Assembly: GCF_000281045.1 (NCBI RefSeq)
Contig: NW_008246086.1
Location: forward strand, 250,446 to 277,126
DNA from: Saprolegnia diclina VS20
Lineage: Eukaryota; Oomycota; Saprolegniomycetes; Saprolegniales; Saprolegniaceae
Direction of reading: 5' to 3'
Length of the DNA: 26,681 nucleotides
Shown: in pieces, positions 1-7,947 of the stretch
How positions within the stretch are numbered: position 1 is the first letter of the stretch
Layout: each line of letters opens with the position of its first letter
The notes under the pieces: model-generated
Told to the model about the DNA's origin: nothing
Databases searched by the model: none
Seen by the model: the letters and a program-made list of their open reading frames with translations, nothing else
Made by a program: the position numbers and the translations under genes

Positions 1-1
1 C

Positions 2-118
2 GAACTTGCCGCCTTTGAAGCTCTGCACGTACTAGTAGCGGCCTTCTATAGTCCCTTCGGTCGCGTCGTTGTCGGTCGCTGTTTGGGCGACAAGACCAGA
101 ATTGAGATTCTCCGTTGA
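2..118 (+). CDS. Possible 3' end of an upstream gene (partial)
   Basis: A reading frame is open from the window edge and runs 38 codons to a TGA at 116-118. Its translation has a plausible globular composition (hydrophobic AAFEALHVLVAAFYSPFG followed by basic and acidic residues, ending TRIEIL). No domain can be named from so short a piece. A GTACTAGTAG string at about 29-38 could also be an intron end, so the frame may be partly intronic. Being so short, it could be chance; I list it because window-edge genes are otherwise lost. Confidence 0.25.
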   Translation, partial: ELAAFEALHVLVAAFYSPFGRVVVGRCLGDKTRIEILR

Positions 119-763
119 AGATGACCAAAGGCGCGTATCCGGATGGGCGTGATTTCAGCCAATCACCATCGCCAACGCAGTTGAACCTTTCCCCAAACAT
201 CCGGAAAACCATATTACATTGTGCATGCGAGAATAGCTGCGAGAATCTTGTCCTTGGAATACAAAACGGAGTGAACAGCTTGGTATTTGTATGAAACATT
301 GTGCATTTGCTTTTAAAAATGTATGGCCAGAAGTAAAAAATATCTTTCCGGTCGAAGTGGAGAAGCTCTTGGACGGTGCAGGCACCACCGCCCGTGCCAC
401 TCGACGAGCAAGTCCAGCCGCAAGTCGCTCCTCCGCCCGCCGACCAAATCAGCACACAGTGTCGATAGTACATAAATATATGAAAGATCTGCGTAGGACT
501 CGCTTCAACCGCAATGTACAAGTTTATATCTTGACACCAGACGTGCCACGACGCCAACGAGCGCTGCCAGTAGCGCCCGACGCGATTGATCGGATGGCTC
601 TGGTGCTCGAGCAGTGCATCCTGCCTCAAGGCGAGACAAGGTATCCCTCTCGCGGGAGGTTCGCGCGATATCGAGCCAAGCGTTGCCGTTCGTATGACGT
701 GGCAGCTTCAGCAGCCAGCATGGCGAAACCACCGTAGGCGCTAATTCAAAGTACGTGCTTCCA

Positions 764-868
764 ACGCACGACGACTGCGGGATTCGAACCCGCGCGTGGA
801 CACAGCGCACTGCTTGGGATCTTGACGTGGCGCCAGCATATTCGCGCCAGCTCGTGCCAGATGGCGCG
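764..868 (-). pseudogene. tRNA-like remnant (Ser/Leu-type 3' half, or SINE head)
   Basis: On the minus strand, positions 792-776 read as a near-perfect T-arm: a GCGGG/CCCGC stem around a TTCGAAT loop (B-box). It is followed by AGTCGTCG, which resembles the acceptor 3' end of eukaryotic tRNA-Ser, and preceded by GTGTCCACGC, which resembles a class II variable arm. About 60 nt upstream on the same strand lies TGGCACGAGCTGG, one base longer than an A-box consensus. I found no anticodon stem and no GACGACT-like 5' acceptor partner. It is therefore not a functional tRNA as far as I can read; it is either a decayed tRNA or a tRNA-derived SINE head. Confidence 0.35.
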
Positions 869-886
869 CTGAGTGAGTAGCGCGCT
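865..886. repeat. Short perfect inverted repeat
   Basis: Two 7-base arms, GCGCGCT and AGCGCGC, flank the 8-base spacer GAGTGAGT. The repeat sits just upstream (in minus orientation) of the tRNA-like remnant. It could be a residue of a tRNA arm or a chance GC palindrome. Confidence 0.4.
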
Positions 887-1084
887 TGCCGCGTGACGCC
901 ACCACCATTCTCTGTTGCGTGCGTCGAGAGGGCGATCCTGTCCAGCGTGATGCCTGCGTATACAAACAGGATGGTGCCACTGCCACAGGACGCACCAGAG
1001 CGTGGTAAAGACACTGTATATTCCACTGGATCACGCGAAACCCGCGGCCGTTGGACCTACACTCTGTCGCGGGCCCGATTATCG

Positions 1085-1205
1085 TAGAATACGCTATTTT
1101 TGTATTTTAATGTAGCCCATTCCATGGCTTTATATTGTTATTTGTATGTTAATTGGAAGAATGATGTATTAAAATACGTTTATTTTTAATCCAAGCAACG
1201 AGAAA
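1085..1205 (+). promoter_or_regulatory. AT-rich upstream region of the PTEN-like/RING gene
   Basis: The base composition switches sharply from GC-rich to AT-rich about 120 bp before the ATG at 1206. The stretch contains TTTATATT, TTAATTGG and TAAAATACG runs. The position immediately ahead of the first exon suggests a promoter and 5' leader. No defined oomycete initiator element could be assigned with confidence. Confidence 0.35.
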
Positions 1206-3961
1206 ATGGTTTCTTTCCAGCATTTTCGGGAATCTTTGGCGATGGCCGAGCGGACGGACGCGCACGAGCCGCGCTGGACCGAGCGCGGAGCGTCCTTCCT
1301 CCGACGCATCAACCTCGAGCGCGTGGCCGAAGACCCGCGCGTGCGCCTGCTCGTGGACGGCCAGAGCACCGGCGACATCTCGCTCACGTCGCCCATGAAT
1401 GCACAGCTCCCGGCGCCGTTGCCGCCTCCACCATCGGCCGACGAGCCAGTCGCGAGCTGGTCGCGAGCGCTCAAGGAGTCGATATCAAGCGTCCTCTTTA
1501 GCAAAACCAACGACGACCCGATCCTCCACTTTTCGTCGCGCCTCGCCGTGCTCGCGCCGCCGGCCATGCAAGCCGTCACCAAGCTCTTTGGCGCAAAGAC
1601 GTATACGAGCACGTGGGCGGACGCGCAGCTGGCCATGTCCAACCTCGACGCCGCGATCGCGACTCGCTTTGCCGAGAAGGCGTGCGTCATGGACTGCGGT
1701 CTTCTTGACGCGGTGCAACGGACGCACCAAAAGCCGCTCGTGCCCGACACCTTTGCAGGTACCCGCATGCTTCTTGTCTGCGACCGCTAATGTGTCACGC
1801 AGGCGGCCGCGTGACGTCGCTGCCCTTCAAGCGTGGCGCGGTGCCGTCGATGCATTCGATGTTTGTCGCGGCGTCGACGGTCGCGTCCTGGCTTGCGCTT
1901 GATGACGCCCACGTCGCGATCCTCCTGGCGCCCAACCAAGAGCAGCTCAGCGTGTACCTTGCGTGCTGCGCCATGTACCGCGCGCCGTTTGGGACCGATC
2001 TCATTGCGTACGGCGAGCGCATCTTGCAGTGGTAGACATATTCGCCCCTGTCGTTTCAACTCGTATGTGATCCATGCTGCGCGTAGGTTCAACGAGAACG
2101 TTGAGAGCGCCGAGTCGCTCGCACTGCGGCTCTCCAAGACGTTTATCGAGTCGGACGTGCGCAATACGTCGTACGTTCCGGGCCTTCCGCGGCCGCAAGC
2201 GCGGTTCCTGCGCGACTTTACCGGGCTGCTCCTCCTCCGCGACCAGCAGCTCTTGTCCAGCGTAGCGCTTGTTGGTGTTTGAACCTGCAGCTCTAATGCG
2301 ATCGATAGACATCGCTACAAGACCGCACGAGTCTCAGCGGCGCCGCCGTCTTGCCGGCCCAACACCCGCTGTACATCCACCGGCTCTCGATTCTCAAGTG
2401 CCCCGACGGCCTCGTACGGCTTGCGTCTGTTGTTTGTATCAAAGTATCAAGTTGACGTGTGTAGTCGCGGTATTTGCCCGACAACACGTACCGACCGTAC
2501 TTTGTCTTGCAAGATGAGAAGGGCCACGTGTTTTATTCGAGCATGGTGCTCGGTCTGCGCAGTATTCTCGTCTCGAACGGGCCGCATGCGTTCAAAGTCT
2601 GTGTTTCACTTGATACAAAGTTGATAGTAACTCATTTTTTCAATCTTTTAGGTCGGCCGCACAATCAACACGGGGGATTTGCTACTCCAAATGTACCACG
2701 TGCCCGTCAACAGCCGCGGTCAGCTCGTGTTTGAGACGCGGCTGCACTCGAGTCTGCTCCTCCGGCTCTGCGACGGCGCGACCGACCGCCGCGCGGCCGT
2801 CGTGCTGCAGCTCAAAGCCGGCGACTTTGACTGTGTCTCGACCCTGTACACGCCGCACGCCGAGTTTGGCCTTCTCGTACACTGCCGTCCTATTGTCGTT
2901 TCAACTGCAGACAATTTGTCTTGTAGGTGGAATTTGGTGCGGACGAAGGCACGTTTCCGCCGGAAGAAGAGCCGACGCCGACGCCGTCCGACGACGAGAC
3001 GCAACGTCGGAGCTCGGTCCTGCCGCCGCGGCGCCCGCCCGCACCGGCTTTGCCGTGGACGACGGTCGCCACGTACCTCGTGCCGCAGTCGGTCGTCTAC
3101 ACGTGCTACGGCGATGGCCACTTGACGCAAATCGACCTTGCGGTGCGCCTCGCAGAGCACACGCTGCAGTTTCATGTGCAGTGCGGCGACGACCAAGCCC
3201 GCGTGCTCTCGCCGCACCAGCTCTTTGGCTACGTGCTCCCGACCGCGATCGTCGACGACCTTCGCACGCGCCGCATCACGGGCATTGAGCTGCCGGCCGT
3301 CGACGGCTCGTCCCGCGACTCGTTTGATGTGCAGTACGCCCTCTGGCTCCAGCGGCAGTTTGACGGTAGCCCTCATCTGTTGTTGAAGTATTTGATACTC
3401 AACTTGTCGTAGACGATACGACGCGGCTCTCGAATGAGATTCGCATTGGGACGTCGCCACTTGAGATTGAAGCCTTGGTCGCCCAACACGGTATCTCCGT
3501 CGATGCTGCGATTGCCACTAAGCTTGCCATACGCAGGGACGTTGGGTCTGGTGATGCTCGCCAACCAGCTCCAGCAAGCCGACGCCAACTCGTACGTATG
3601 ACGGAACCCTAACCTCGCAGTCATGGTGTCTTCGTAGGCGCGGTGCGTCGGACCGCATGATTGCGCAGCTGCCAAAGCGAGTCTTTTCGCGCGAGCGGGA
3701 AGGCATCGACATCGAGTACACCCCACTTTGTTGCTACGTACTAATAGGACGAGGACTAGGTGTCTTGTGTGTCGGTACACCTTTGAGTCGGGCGACGACA
3801 TTCGCACGCTCCCTTGCTTTCACTCGTACCACACAGACTGCATTGACCCGTGGCTCCGTCTCAAGAAGGTGTGCCCCACGTGCCAAGTGTCGATCGAGCT
3901 CGGCACTGCGGGCGACGGCGATGACGACGAGGATGACGAGGATGACGTTGCGACCACGTAG
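1206..3961 (+). CDS. Inactive PTEN/tensin-like phosphatase + C2 protein with C-terminal RING-H2
   Basis: Eleven exons: 1206-1758, 1803-2031, 2087-2261, 2309-2428, 2465-2596, 2652-2876, 2927-3365, 3413-3490, 3537-3591, 3638-3715, 3760-3961. The joined frame gives 761 residues. Roughly residues 150-320 follow the PTEN/tensin/auxilin pattern: a FVAASTVASWLALDDAHVAILL segment shortened here to its core WLALDD, then RPQARFLRDFTGLL, the family's SQRRYxxYFxGLL-like end. The position of the HCxxGxxR loop reads APNQEQLS, so Cys and Arg are missing and catalysis is unlikely. Residues about 335-480 resemble the tensin-type C2 (RPYFVL, GDLLLQMYH, acidic tail). Residues 696-736 are a canonical RING-H2 (C-x2-C-x14-C-x-H-x2-H-x2-C-x10-C-x2-C), followed by an Asp/Glu-rich end. 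Inferred role: a membrane- or phosphoinositide-targeted E3 ubiquitin ligase. The start is the first ATG after the AT-rich leader; Met13 is an alternative. Splicing is inferred, but every phase matches. Confidence 0.8.
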
Positions 3962-4069
3962 ACCACAGACACCTTGTCCAAATTGCGTACGAGTAAATAT
4001 ATATCTATCCATTGCATGCAACACTATAAACCAAAAGGGAGGGTCTTGCGTCCTAACTTGGTTCGTACA
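3962..4069. terminator. Convergent 3' intergenic spacer
   Basis: A 108-bp gap lies between two converging genes, the RING protein (+) and the DUF445 protein (-). It is AT-rich in the middle (a TAAATATATATC run near 3990-4005), which suits shared 3' ends and polyadenylation. No classical AATAAA was seen on the plus strand. Confidence 0.3.
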
Positions 4070-5791
4070 TTAGTGTTTGGCTTCGTACAGCGTCTGAATG
4101 AAGCCCAGCACAAGGCCGAGCGCCCCGCCCATGAGCACGAGCTTCCACTCGTCTTCCTCAAACACCGGGTGCAGGAGACGCTCGAACCGGCCGTAGCTCA
4201 GCGTGCCCATCTTCTCGCGCAGCGTCGTCTCGAGGTCCAGCGCCACGGTCGTGTAGTCTTCAATGTGGCGGAGACTTTCGGGAAACTTTTGCACGACGAG
4301 GTCGGTGATGTCGTCCTTGATCGAGTTGTACGTGTCCTTGCCAATGCCAATGGTCACAATCTTGTCAGCGATCGAGGCGCCGGCGTTCACGGCGGTCTGG
4401 ACGTTGGCGTACACGAGTTCAAAGAGCTTGTCGGACGCCGGGCCCTTGAGGATGGCTTCGATAATGTTGCGTGCGTTGAGGACGTCCGACGCGACCATCT
4501 TGGCGTAGACGGCCGCGACTTCCTTTTGCCGGCGCAGAAAGAGGCCGTGGAAGGTCAAGCAGCCGACCTTCTTCGGGAACACCGGTTCGAAGATCATCTT
4601 GAGCGCGAGCCAGTTGGTGAGCGTCCCGACGAGGAGGCCAAAGCCAGGAAACGTCACGTAGACCGAGAGGCGCGGGAAGAGGAGGTAGATACCCATCTGA
4701 ATGAGGCCAAAGATCCCGCCCATGTACGCGCCCGAGTTGCGAATGAACGCGAGCTCCTTGTAGCCGCAGGTTACAAACATGTTGACGATGAGCTGCTTGT
4801 CCTTCATCATGTTGGTGACCACCATGTCTTCAATGTCAAAGACGTCTTCGATGCGACTGCGGATCTCGAGCATCATCGACTCAATGTGCTTGGGGGCTTC
4901 CTCCTTGACCTTCTCGACAATCTCGTCTTTGACGGCTTGCGGCAGCACGCTCCACAAGCCCGGGTTGTACTTGAGCGCCATCGACTCGATGATGTCCTTG
5001 ATCGTATTGAAGAGAATCGGCTCGAGCTCCTTCGAGACTTGGGCCGGGTCGATCTTGCCAAACACCTCGCGGACGTCCATGAGCTGCGTCGTCATGATGC
5101 GCACCGACATGCGCGCCATCTTCTCGCCCTTGAAGGGCACGATGCCCTGCCAGCCGCAGAGACCCATGTTTGTGCCCGGGTACTGGCCAATGCCAACGTA
5201 GTTGAGCGGGTAGAACGTCATGTACAACGCGAGCCAAATGTGCACGTAGGTGAAGACGACGCTGATGACGGGAATCGACATGATCGCGAGCACGTGCGAC
5301 GCCGGGTAGTCGGTCTTGGCCAAGTCGTCCTTGAAGACGGTAAAGATGAGCGTGACCGCGAGCGCGAGGAGAAAGATGACGACCGAGGCGAGGAGCGTTG
5401 GCCGCGCAATCATGGGCGGAAACACCACGGGCACCGTCACCTTCTTGGGCCCACTCCCACTGGAGCTCGCCTCGCTCGGCCGCATGGACGGGAGAGGGTC
5501 CATGCCGATCGGCGTCGTCGCGCCAATGTACGGGCTGCGTGGCGTCGCGACAATGTCGTGCGAGCCGCGGGACGACACCTGGTTCATGCCCAAGAGCGTG
5601 TAGCGGAGGCTGGTCGCCAGCGCGGGCGGCTGGAGGCGCGCCCAGTGCTCGGGCGCGAGCTCGACGAGCTGCCGGCCCGAGAAGGCGCGGAGCTGGCTGA
5701 TCAAGGGCGCGTACCGGCCGTCCTCGAAGGACGTGAGCCATGCCACGAGCTGCCCGGGGCTCCACAGCGACGGGGTCTCGTCCGTGGACAT
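4070..5791 (-). CDS. SAM domain + DUF445 multipass membrane protein
   Basis: A single uninterrupted frame of 573 residues. The N-terminus (SLWSPGQLVAWL ... LAPEHWARLQP, about residues 6-60) has the shape of a SAM domain, a protein-interaction module. A Ser/Pro-rich linker follows, then membrane segments: a strongly hydrophobic LLASVVIFLLALAVTLIF, and a pair around AIMSIPVISVVFTYVHIW and LALYMTFYPLNYVG. A long amphipathic helical middle region leads to a second membrane block ending in GTLTNWLALKMIFEPVFP, the signature of the DUF445 (YheB-type) family, and a last C-terminal segment LVLMGGALGLVLGFI. The family is best known from bacteria and its function is unestablished. I chose the ATG at 5791 because the SAM-like domain begins right after it. 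An in-frame ATG at 5857 would add 22 low-complexity residues. No intron is needed. Confidence 0.85.
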   Translation of the reverse strand: MSTDETPSLWSPGQLVAWLTSFEDGRYAPLISQLRAFSGRQLVELAPEHWARLQPPALATSLRYTLLGMNQVSSRGSHDIVATPRSPYIGATTPIGMDPLPSMRPSEASSSGSGPKKVTVPVVFPPMIARPTLLASVVIFLLALAVTLIFTVFKDDLAKTDYPASHVLAIMSIPVISVVFTYVHIWLALYMTFYPLNYVGIGQYPGTNMGLCGWQGIVPFKGEKMARMSVRIMTTQLMDVREVFGKIDPAQVSKELEPILFNTIKDIIESMALKYNPGLWSVLPQAVKDEIVEKVKEEAPKHIESMMLEIRSRIEDVFDIEDMVVTNMMKDKQLIVNMFVTCGYKELAFIRNSGAYMGGIFGLIQMGIYLLFPRLSVYVTFPGFGLLVGTLTNWLALKMIFEPVFPKKVGCLTFHGLFLRRQKEVAAVYAKMVASDVLNARNIIEAILKGPASDKLFELVYANVQTAVNAGASIADKIVTIGIGKDTYNSIKDDITDLVVQKFPESLRHIEDYTTVALDLETTLREKMGTLSYGRFERLLHPVFEEDEWKLVLMGGALGLVLGFIQTLYEAKH

Positions 5792-5948
5792 GACGGTGAT
5801 TATGCAAGAATAGCTCCCAGCTGAACTGGACGACGCTCGATTAAGTGCGACTTTCATTTGGGACAAACAGGAACGTCGGAGATTTCGCGCCGGCCAGCAT
5901 CACCTTGGTGTCAACCACCGACCGCCATAGCTCGCGTGCTTGTGACTA

Positions 5949-6276
5949 TGAGCTCTATCGTTGCCATCATCGTCGTCGCTCTTTCAAATGCTATACCGTC
6001 CATGGCATCTGCGCAGGGGCGGTCCAGGGGAAGACCATCACGGTAGACCATCATTTTCGAGTGCGTGATCTTGCCGGAATGTCTTCAACGATTTGGGTTG
6101 TCAAGAAGGTCCATAGCTCGCATCTTGCTCATCGACCTGTCGTTGGCAATGGCTTGATAGCTCAGAGAGTATCTGGTGTGCACCGAAGGGTACGTCGTAG
6201 TGCTTGGCGGTTGGAACATGCAAACTGGGGTCAACGGACCGGGACATCTACGTCTTGCGAGGAGCCTAACGAATTA
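5949..6276 (+). pseudogene. Possible decayed kelch-like secreted protein gene
   Basis: An ATG at 5949 opens 32 codons beginning with MSSIVAIIVVALSNA and reaching AQG, which looks like a cleavable signal peptide, before a stop at about 6047. Downstream, one frame gives DLAGMSSTIWVV and another gives EGYVVVLGGWN. These resemble two kelch-repeat strands (the second ending in the GG-W/N pattern), but stops and frame changes separate them. This could be a degraded kelch/galactose-oxidase-like gene, an unrecognised multi-exon gene, or coincidence. No splice chain connecting the pieces was found. Confidence 0.2.
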
Positions 6277-6549
6277 GAAGCCCGCAATTGGCCGAGCGCC
6301 CGTTTTTGTACGCGGCTCTGGAGTCGGGAGCAATGGCCAGGAAGATCTCACTGCCAGAGCCATTTTGCCTGTCACCAAAGCTCAGTGAGATCTTTGGGCG
6401 CTGGGACAAACCCTTTTTCCCGCACTTTGTCGAGTGCAGCAGTAATTGATGTATCCATCGTCTATCATTTAATACCACATGTTTTATCCGACATACAAAC
6501 ACCAAGTGAAACGAGCATTTTATTCGCCTGCGATACGCTCCTCGCGCTT

Positions 6550-6555
6550 GATTGG
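6550..6555 (+). promoter_or_regulatory. CCAAT-box-like GATTGG
   Basis: GATTGG lies 45 bp upstream of the predicted ATG at 6600. The same hexamer or its complement recurs close upstream of three other genes in this window (JmjC-like, second PAP2, BED protein). Confidence 0.3.
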
Positions 6556-6599
6556 CGCTTGCGTCGAGCAGCATCATCATCCTCCGCCGGAAGAGCAGC

Positions 6600-7840
6600 A
6601 TGAGCAGCATGCGCAACCCGCGGAAATGGAGCAGTGGTACGTCGACGTAGCATGCGCGCGATGGCCAAGTAGAGCACTGGTGGCGTAGGTGGCCATGCGC
6701 TCTCGATCATGAGCTACAACGTCCTCGCGCAGTGCTACGTGCGCTCGTCCTTCTTCCCGTACTGCGACAGCAAGGCGCTGCGCTGGAAGAACCGCAGCCA
6801 GCTCCTCGTCCGCCGCCACTGCCATTAGCGCTCCACTCATGTCGCCTGTAGAAGAACCAGTTTGCTGCCCTTCCGCACCGCCCCGACGTCATTTGCCTCC
6901 AGGTACACGTCGACCTCTGTTGCTCCATCTCGCCTGAACGACATCACGCAGGAGTGCGACCAGTACGAGACGTTCTGGAAGGACACGATGGCGTCGATGG
7001 GCTATGCGGGGTACCTCGCGCGCACAATCATTGAGCGACTAACGACGCTACTAGCATCTACGCGCAAAAGACCAGCGCCAAGCAAGACGGCGTCGCGATC
7101 TTCTGGCAGCCCGACCGGTCATACTGCTCGTATCGCCAGTCTCCTATACGATCTGCTTGCTTTAGACTCGAGCTCTTGCACAGCGAGCACGTCCACCTCA
7201 AGCACGCTGCTGCCAACGGTATGTATACTCCCATCGCCATCTCCGTCCCCACGTCGCACTGGTAGCGATCGACGCCGACCTCGGCCGCCGGCTCCTCGCA
7301 CGGGATAACGTCGGGCTCGTCGGGCAGTTTCAGTCGACTGTCGACGGCGCGCAGATCGTCGTTGCGACTACCCACCTCTTCTGGGACCCGAAAGAGGCCG
7401 ACGTCAAGCTCGCGCAGACGCAGCACATGTTGGCTGCGATCGCGTCCTTCACTGCCACGCGCGGTGGCAGCGTCTTCTTTGCCGGTGACTTCAACTCGCT
7501 GCCCGACAGCGACGTGTACAAGCACATCACAGCGACGTACGCCAGTGCGTATGCGGCGTACGCGGGTGGTGGTGAGCCGGCGTTCACCAACTGCAACGGC
7601 GTCAACGCCGACGGGTCGCCTGCGTTTGTGGGGACGCTCGACTACATCTTCTACGACCGCGCGAGGTGCACACGATCCATTTGGACGCCAACGTCAGCCA
7701 TATGTAGGGTCGACGTTGCGGGCTTGGCACCGCTCATGTCGTTGGCCGAGGCCACGTGCGAAGGCGCCTTGCCCAACCGACACGTGGGCTCAGACCATCT
7801 CCCGCTGCTTGCCGAGTTTGTGGTCAAAGCGAGCTCGTAG
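6600..7840 (+). CDS. Endonuclease/exonuclease/phosphatase family hydrolase (CCR4/nocturnin/Angel type)
   Basis: Eight exons: 6600-6636, 6689-6807, 6852-6902, 6952-7010, 7055-7117, 7166-7218, 7266-7665, 7708-7840, giving 304 residues. Family motifs run in order: MSYNVLAQCY near residue 20; RPDVICLQE with the metal-binding Glu at residue 70, followed by CDQYETFW; KQDGVAIFW; THLFWDP with catalytic His; GDFNSLPDS with Asp/Asn; and SDHLPLLAEF with the final Asp-His pair. This order matches the Mg-dependent DNase I-like fold of CCR4 deadenylases, nocturnin and Angel. The protein has no leucine-rich repeats, so it is closer in layout to nocturnin or Angel than to CCR4 itself. The substrate, mRNA poly(A) or a phosphorylated nucleotide, cannot be settled from sequence. 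The first ATG follows an in-frame stop. The last intron (42 nt) is a multiple of three and has no stop, so its retention would add 14 residues. Confidence 0.85.
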
Positions 7841-7947
7841 ACACACACGTAGAGCTTCGTGATGAAGTAAAAAAGCAAGCAAATGATCCTGTTACCGGCG
7901 GCGGCGAGGGCGGAAGCTCGTCTACACGCTTCTGGTCAGATTCAAGA

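Larger units (their letters stand above)
119..1205. other. Long intergenic stretch, no convincing gene
   Basis: No frame here has a recognisable domain or a plausible splice chain. Present are a TATCCGGAT motif at 136-144 (recurring elsewhere in intergenic DNA), a tRNA-like remnant at about 764-868 on the minus strand, an inverted repeat at 865-886, and a strongly AT-rich block at about 1085-1195. That block directly precedes the ATG at 1206 and is the likely promoter and 5' leader of the PTEN-like/RING gene. A 173-codon minus-strand frame across 505-1026 overlaps the tRNA-like element and looks like a chance frame. Confidence 0.5.
5858..6599. other. Intergenic stretch with weak gene relics
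   Basis: No complete gene is visible. A 252-codon plus frame (5845-6603) overlaps the neighbour's start and has no recognisable domain. Two short pieces look protein-like but are in different frames: a signal-peptide-like start at about 5949 and a kelch-like strand at about 6185-6240. They are listed separately as a possible pseudogene. A GATTGG (CCAAT-box complement) at 6550-6555 lies 45 bp ahead of the next gene. Confidence 0.4.

Noticed and set aside
505-1026. A 173-codon minus-strand frame
   Set aside because: It overlaps the tRNA-like remnant, has no recognisable domain, and its composition looks like translated non-coding sequence.
3728-3961. RING domain as an independent small gene
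   Set aside because: A chain of in-phase introns links it to the upstream C2-containing exons, and no separate promoter-like AT-rich segment precedes it. The fused model totals a multiple of three. Transcript data could still overturn this.
3974-5824. A 616-codon plus-strand open frame
   Set aside because: It lies exactly antisense to the SAM/DUF445 gene. Its translation is a low-complexity Arg/His/Glu/Leu mix typical of the complement of GC-rich codons, with no domain.
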